From the NCBI GenBank assembly GCA_937139365.1, contig CAKZPT010000010.1, positions 1 to 51,105 on the forward strand: 51,105 nt of DNA, in the 5' to 3' direction. The notes beneath the pieces were generated by a model. The model did not search any database and had not been told where the DNA came from. It saw only the letters and a list, made by a program, of their open reading frames with translations. Source of the DNA: an uncultured bacterium. GTDB lineage: Bacteria; Verrucomicrobiota; Kiritimatiellia; PWTM01. This document shows, piece by piece, positions 47,336 to 51,105 of this stretch; positions within the stretch are counted from its first letter, which is position 1, and each line of letters begins with the position of its first letter. Made by a program: the position numbers and the translations under genes.

Positions 47336-48484
47336 ATGAGCGGCGCGCCCAGCGACGTGCGTTTTCCCGCCGCGTGGACCGGCCTGCGGGTCGTCCTCGG
47401 GCACGACTGGCTCACCGGTCTGCGGGGTGGCGAACGCGTCCTCGAGCTGCTGGCCCGCGCATTTCCGGAGGCCCCTATCGTCACGCTGCTCTACAACCCC
47501 GTTGCGCTGCCGCCAACCCTTCGGGGGCGCGCGATTCTCGCGTCACCGCTCCAGCGGCTGCCAGCGGTGCATCGCTACTATCGTCGGTTGCTCCCCCTGT
47601 TTCCCGCCGCCGTCGCCGCCCTACGCGCGCCGCCGGCCGACCTCCTTCTCACCACCAGCCATTGCGCGATCAAGGCCCTCCGGCCACCGCCGGGCGCGGT
47701 GCACCTCTGCTATTGTTTCACGCCGATGCGCTACATCTGGACCTTCCCGGACGAATATCTCGGGCGCGCCGGCCGTACGGTCCTCGCCCCGCTGCTCGGC
47801 GCACTGCGCCACTGGGACCGCGCGACCGCCGCCAGAGTGGATCGCTTCGTCACCCTCAGCCGGCACGTCCGCGAACGGATCTGGGACTGCTACGAACGCG
47901 ACACCGACGTCGTGCACCCGCCGGTCCGGCTGGACTTCTTCACGCCCGGCCCCGCCGTCGGGGCGCCGGCGGGCGCCTACGACCTGGTCGTCGCGGCGCT
48001 GGTGCCGTACAAGCGTGTGGACCTCGCCGTGCGGCTGTACTCCCGGACCGGCCGTTCCTTGTGGATCGTCGGCGACGGCAGCGAGGAACGCGCCCTTCGC
48101 CGGATCGCCGGCCCGTCGGTGCGGTTTCTCGCCCGCGTCGGCGACGACGAGCTTCGCGATCTCTACCGCGGCTGCCGCTGCCTTGTGTTCCCGGGGGAGG
48201 AGGACTTCGGGCTGGCGCCGGTCGAGGCTCAGGCCTGCGGCCGGCCGGTGGTGGCGTACGCCCGCGGCGGCGCGGCGGAGTCGGTGGTGGACGGAGAAAC
48301 CGGCGTGTTGTTCCAGCCGCAGACCGAGGAGGCGCTGGCGGCGGCGCTCGAGCGGTTCGAACGCATGCGGTTCGACGCCGCCGTCCTGCGCCGCAACGCG
48401 GAACGCTTCGGACCGCAGCCGTTCGTGGACGGCCTCGGGCGCGCCATTGCGGACTGTCTGGCCCTTCGGAGGACCGGGTCATGA
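47336..48484 (+). CDS. GT4-type glycosyltransferase
   Basis: 382 residues in the GT-B fold of glycosyltransferase family 4: N-domain with VVLGHDWLTGLRGGERVLEL, YCFTPMRYIWTFPDEYLGRA and VDRFVTLSRHVRERIW; C-domain with VVAALVPYKRVDLAVRLYS, SLWIVGDGSEERALRRIA, and the nucleotide-sugar motif FPGEEDFGLAPVEAQACGRP (E-x7-E). It probably adds a hexose to a lipid-linked or surface glycan. The ATG at 47336 lies 73 bp after the DUF3999 stop. Its own stop overlaps folK by 4 bp (ATGA). The acceptor is unknown. Intact. Confidence 0.9.
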   Translation: MSGAPSDVRFPAAWTGLRVVLGHDWLTGLRGGERVLELLARAFPEAPIVTLLYNPVALPPTLRGRAILASPLQRLPAVHRYYRRLLPLFPAAVAALRAPPADLLLTTSHCAIKALRPPPGAVHLCYCFTPMRYIWTFPDEYLGRAGRTVLAPLLGALRHWDRATAARVDRFVTLSRHVRERIWDCYERDTDVVHPPVRLDFFTPGPAVGAPAGAYDLVVAALVPYKRVDLAVRLYSRTGRSLWIVGDGSEERALRRIAGPSVRFLARVGDDELRDLYRGCRCLVFPGEEDFGLAPVEAQACGRPVVAYARGGAAESVVDGETGVLFQPQTEEALAAALERFERMRFDAAVLRRNAERFGPQPFVDGLGRAIADCLALRRTGS

Positions 48485-48999
48485 ACGGGCTTCGCGAGGC
48501 CGGGTTTTCTCTCGGATCGAACCTCGGCGACCGCCTCGCGATGCTGCGCGCCGCCCGCGCGGCGCTGGCGACGGTTGCCGGCCGCCCCCCCACGGCCGTC
48601 TCGCCGGTCTACGAAACCGAACCGGTCGGCGTGACGCCCGAGCACGCGCACTTAACCTTCCTCAACGCGGTCGTCGTGTTCGAAGCCGGCCTCGACGCCC
48701 GGGCCTGGTTGCGCGAAATCGCAAAGATCGAGACCCGGCTGGGCCGGGTCCGTTCCGCCGACCGCAATGCGCCGCGGCCGGTAGATATCGACCTCCTTTA
48801 TTGCGGCGGCGAGCTGGTGGACGATGGCGGGGTGGTGGTCCCCCACCCGCGATGGGCCGAACGCCTGTTCGTTCTCCGCCCGCTGGCCGACGTGCGGGCG
48901 GGCCTGCGCCTGCCCGGCGCCGAGCGCGCAGTCGGCGATGCGCTCGCCGCCTTGGACGATCGTGCCGGCGGGGTCCGGCTCCTCGCCGCAATGTGGTGA
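48481..48999 (+). CDS. folK: 2-amino-4-hydroxy-6-hydroxymethyldihydropteridine diphosphokinase
   Basis: 172 residues, the complete HPPK fold: FSLGSNLGDRLAMLRAARA (pterin/ATP loop), SPVYETEPVG, FLNAVVVFEAGLDARAWL, and the metal- and ATP-binding signature NAPRPVDIDLLYCGG followed by VPHPRWAERLFVLRPLAD. It transfers pyrophosphate from ATP to 6-hydroxymethyl-dihydropterin in folate synthesis. It is translationally coupled to the GT4 gene and ends 7 bp before the alpha-galactosidase start, an unusual operon for folate synthesis. Confidence 0.95.
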   Translation: MNGLREAGFSLGSNLGDRLAMLRAARAALATVAGRPPTAVSPVYETEPVGVTPEHAHLTFLNAVVVFEAGLDARAWLREIAKIETRLGRVRSADRNAPRPVDIDLLYCGGELVDDGGVVVPHPRWAERLFVLRPLADVRAGLRLPGAERAVGDALAALDDRAGGVRLLAAMW

Positions 49000-49006
49000 A
49001 TCGACC

Positions 49007-51016
49007 ATGACCATTCTCGTCCCGCTCGTTCTCGCCGCCGCGGCCGTGAAGACACCGTTGGCGTCTCTCGATCTGGCCCAAATGACCAGCGGATGGGGCA
49101 AGCCGATGGCTGACCGGAGCGTGCGCGGTGAGCCGCTGCGGATCGCCCAGCGGACCTATTCCCACGGCGTCGGGACCCACGCCGATAGCCTTCTGCGGGT
49201 ACGCCTTCCCGGCGGCCCGGCCCGTTTCGTGGCCGAGGTCGGAGTGGATGACGCCGCCGGCGAGGGGCGCGGCAGCGTCGAGTTTCGCGTCCTCGCCGAC
49301 GGGCGGCGCATCTGGCAGAGCGGCCCGATGCGCGGTGGCTCGCCGGCACGCAGGATCGAGGTCGACCTCACAGACGTGCGCGAGGTCGTCCTGCGCGTCA
49401 CCGACGCTGGTGACGGGACCGTGGACGACCTTGCCGACTGGGCCGACGCCGTCTTCATAACGCAGGGTGGACGGCCGGAGGCCGTGTCGCCGGTGCCGGA
49501 GGAACTGCCCGAGATTCGCACCCCGCCGGTCGCCGACGCTCCGTGCTTCAATCACCCGCGCGTCGTCGGCGCGCGGCCGGGCCGGCCGTTTCTGCTCACG
49601 CTGCCCGTGTCCGGGCGCCGGCCGATGCGGTTTTCCTGCACGGGGCTGCCAGCGGGCCTTCAGCTCGACGAGGCCGAGGGGCGGATCATCGGCACCACGC
49701 CCCCGGAGCCTGGGGTCTACGATATCACCGTCCGGGCGTCCAACTCCCACGGCGGTGTCGAGGGTCAACTTCGGTTGATCTGCGGCGAGGCGCTGGCCCC
49801 GACGCCGCCGATGGGCTGGAACAGTTGGAACTGCTACGGGGCGGACGTCTCGCAAGAACGGGTGGAAGCGATCGCGGATGCCATCGCGGCCGAAGGGCTC
49901 CACCGACACGGGTGGATGTACGTGTGCGTGGACGACGCATGGCAGAACCGGCCTGACTCCGACGATCCAGCGCTTCGGGGGCCCGCCCGCGACACCGAGG
50001 GGCGCATCCTTCCCAATCGCCGTTTCCCCGACATGGCTGGGTTGGTGCGCCGGATCCATTCCCTGGGCCTGCGCGCCGGCATCTATTCCTCCCCCGGCCC
50101 CGTCACCTGCGCCGGTCATACCGGCAGCTACGGCCATGAGGCGGCGGACGCCGACCTTTTTGCGCGCTGGGGGTTCGACATCTTGAAGTACGACTGGTGC
50201 GCCTACAGCCGGGTGGCGCGCGGCAGCACGCTGTTCGAGCAGATGAAGCCATACCTGCGGATGGCCGCCGAACTCCGGCGGCAGCCGCGGGACATCATCC
50301 TGAGCATCTGTCAGTACGGCGTCGGCAATGTGTCGGGATGGGGCCGCGCCGCCGGGGGGCAATTGTGGCGGACCACCGGCGACATCGAGGACACGTGGGC
50401 CAGCGTCAGCCGCATCGGTTTCGGGCAGGCCGGGCTCGAGCTGTTTGCCGGACCCGGCGGCTGGAACGATCCCGACATGCTCGTCGTCGGCTGGGTCGGG
50501 TGGGGAACGGCGCAGCGGCCGACGCGCCTGACTCCGAATGAGCAGTACAGCCATATATCGCTCTGGTGTCTGCTGGCCGCCCCGCTGTTCCTCGGCTGCG
50601 ACCTCACGCGGCTGGACGACTTCACGCGCAATCTCATCACCAACGACGAGGTCATTGGGATCAACCAGGATCCGCTGGGGCGGCAGGCGTCGCGGGTTGC
50701 GGTGCGGGAGACCGTGCAGGTGTGGGCCAAGCGGATGGCCGATGGCTCGCTGGCGGTCGGATTATTTAACCTCGACGAAGAACCCGTAGAGGCCGATTTG
50801 CGCTGGTCCGACCTAGGCATGACCGGCCGATGGCGGGCACGCGATCCCTGGCGCCGGCGAGACCTTGGGGTGATCTCGGGACGATGGTCCGTGACGCTGC
50901 CCCGTCACGGCTGCGAGTTGATCCGCCTGTGGCCGGATCCTTCCGACCCCACGGCCCGCTGCGACGATCCTCCGCACTCTTGGCGCGCCGACCCCCATCC
51001 GATTCCGATCCGGTGA
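49007..51016 (+). CDS. GH27 alpha-galactosidase with N-terminal NPCBM domain
   Basis: 669 residues. A short signal-like segment (ILVPLVLAAAAVKT) leads to an NPCBM carbohydrate-binding domain (about 18-155, YSHGVGTHADSLLRVRLPGG). A small Ig-like beta segment follows (LPAGLQLDEAEGRIIG ... DITVRAS), then the GH27 catalytic barrel: TPPMGWNSWNCYGADVSQER, YVCVDDAW, GLRAGIYSSPGPVTC, FDILKYDWCAYS (nucleophile Asp) and FAGPGGWNDPDMLVVGW (acid/base Asp). A C-terminal beta domain ends it. GH27 enzymes remove terminal alpha-galactose or related residues from oligosaccharides. Unlike the other glycan genes here it is intact. It may be one of the few functional glycan enzymes of the locus. Confidence 0.93.
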   Translation: MTILVPLVLAAAAVKTPLASLDLAQMTSGWGKPMADRSVRGEPLRIAQRTYSHGVGTHADSLLRVRLPGGPARFVAEVGVDDAAGEGRGSVEFRVLADGRRIWQSGPMRGGSPARRIEVDLTDVREVVLRVTDAGDGTVDDLADWADAVFITQGGRPEAVSPVPEELPEIRTPPVADAPCFNHPRVVGARPGRPFLLTLPVSGRRPMRFSCTGLPAGLQLDEAEGRIIGTTPPEPGVYDITVRASNSHGGVEGQLRLICGEALAPTPPMGWNSWNCYGADVSQERVEAIADAIAAEGLHRHGWMYVCVDDAWQNRPDSDDPALRGPARDTEGRILPNRRFPDMAGLVRRIHSLGLRAGIYSSPGPVTCAGHTGSYGHEAADADLFARWGFDILKYDWCAYSRVARGSTLFEQMKPYLRMAAELRRQPRDIILSICQYGVGNVSGWGRAAGGQLWRTTGDIEDTWASVSRIGFGQAGLELFAGPGGWNDPDMLVVGWVGWGTAQRPTRLTPNEQYSHISLWCLLAAPLFLGCDLTRLDDFTRNLITNDEVIGINQDPLGRQASRVAVRETVQVWAKRMADGSLAVGLFNLDEEPVEADLRWSDLGMTGRWRARDPWRRRDLGVISGRWSVTLPRHGCELIRLWPDPSDPTARCDDPPHSWRADPHPIPIR

Positions 51017-51105
51017 CGGCCGTCCGAGGGTTCTGCCCTAGGGCCGGAGATGAACAACGGTTCGACCACAGATCGTGCCCGACCATCAGCCGGAACGTCC
51101 CAAAT

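Overview
This is a GC-rich window from what looks like a Gram-negative bacterium of the PVC superphylum (Verrucomicrobiota, Kiritimatiellota or Lentisphaerota type). The placement is inferred from gene content: a PEP-CTERM exported protein, DUF1549 and PPC-domain fragments, many large secreted carbohydrate-active proteins, a TonB system with a surface beta-helix partner, and DUF2723 membrane proteins. No rRNA, tRNA, CRISPR array, insertion sequence with transposase, or replication origin was recognised.

Layout. 1-1326: a compressed head holding pieces of a MurT-like ligase, an unidentified beta-rich C-terminus and an ECF sigma factor, followed by an apparently complete anti-sigma factor. 1628-4872: a GH78 alpha-L-rhamnosidase gene with one in-frame stop and one frameshift. 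5696-8800: a DUF2723/TPR membrane protein. 8908-23309: the best preserved block, all on the minus strand. It encodes a surface beta-helix protein, a repeat lipoprotein, a TonB-dependent receptor, DUF3450, two ExbB-type proteins, ExbD, TonB, a TPR protein, an outer-membrane beta-barrel, an exported protein and a PEP-CTERM protein. The core genes are joined by 4-bp ATGA/GTGA overlaps, so it is probably one energised outer-membrane uptake machine. 23645-26447: a YkgJ-type gene, a heavily disrupted GH5-like gene and an intact SMP-30/gluconolactonase gene. 26447-32416: TraB/GumN, gyrA and gyrB, all intact. 32561-35001: a second DUF2723 protein and a class I fumarase alpha subunit. 35318-38504: a heparinase II/III-type gene with a stop and a frameshift, coupled to a disrupted carbohydrate-related gene. 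38644-43109: an intact LamG protein, a DUF1549::PPC deletion junction, an intact PEBP (YbhB) gene, a deleted glycan-enzyme relic, and an intact RRM protein. 43109-47262: a sugar-isomerase relic and a DUF2339/DUF3999 pair joined by an apparent deletion. 47336-51016: intact GT4 glycosyltransferase, folK and GH27 alpha-galactosidase genes in a tight run.

Two themes stand out. First, the TonB/ExbB/ExbD/DUF3450 cluster with its surface and outer-membrane accessory genes is a coherent transport system whose substrate cannot be read from the sequence. Second, the damage is very uneven. gyrA, gyrB, the 3.3-kb receptor gene and the Ton operon read through cleanly. Sugar-degradation genes and a few others carry in-frame stops, single-base indels (often in C/G runs) and out-of-frame joins that look like internal deletions. 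This is either real decay of a polysaccharide-degradation repertoire or localised assembly/consensus error, and the sequence alone cannot decide between them.
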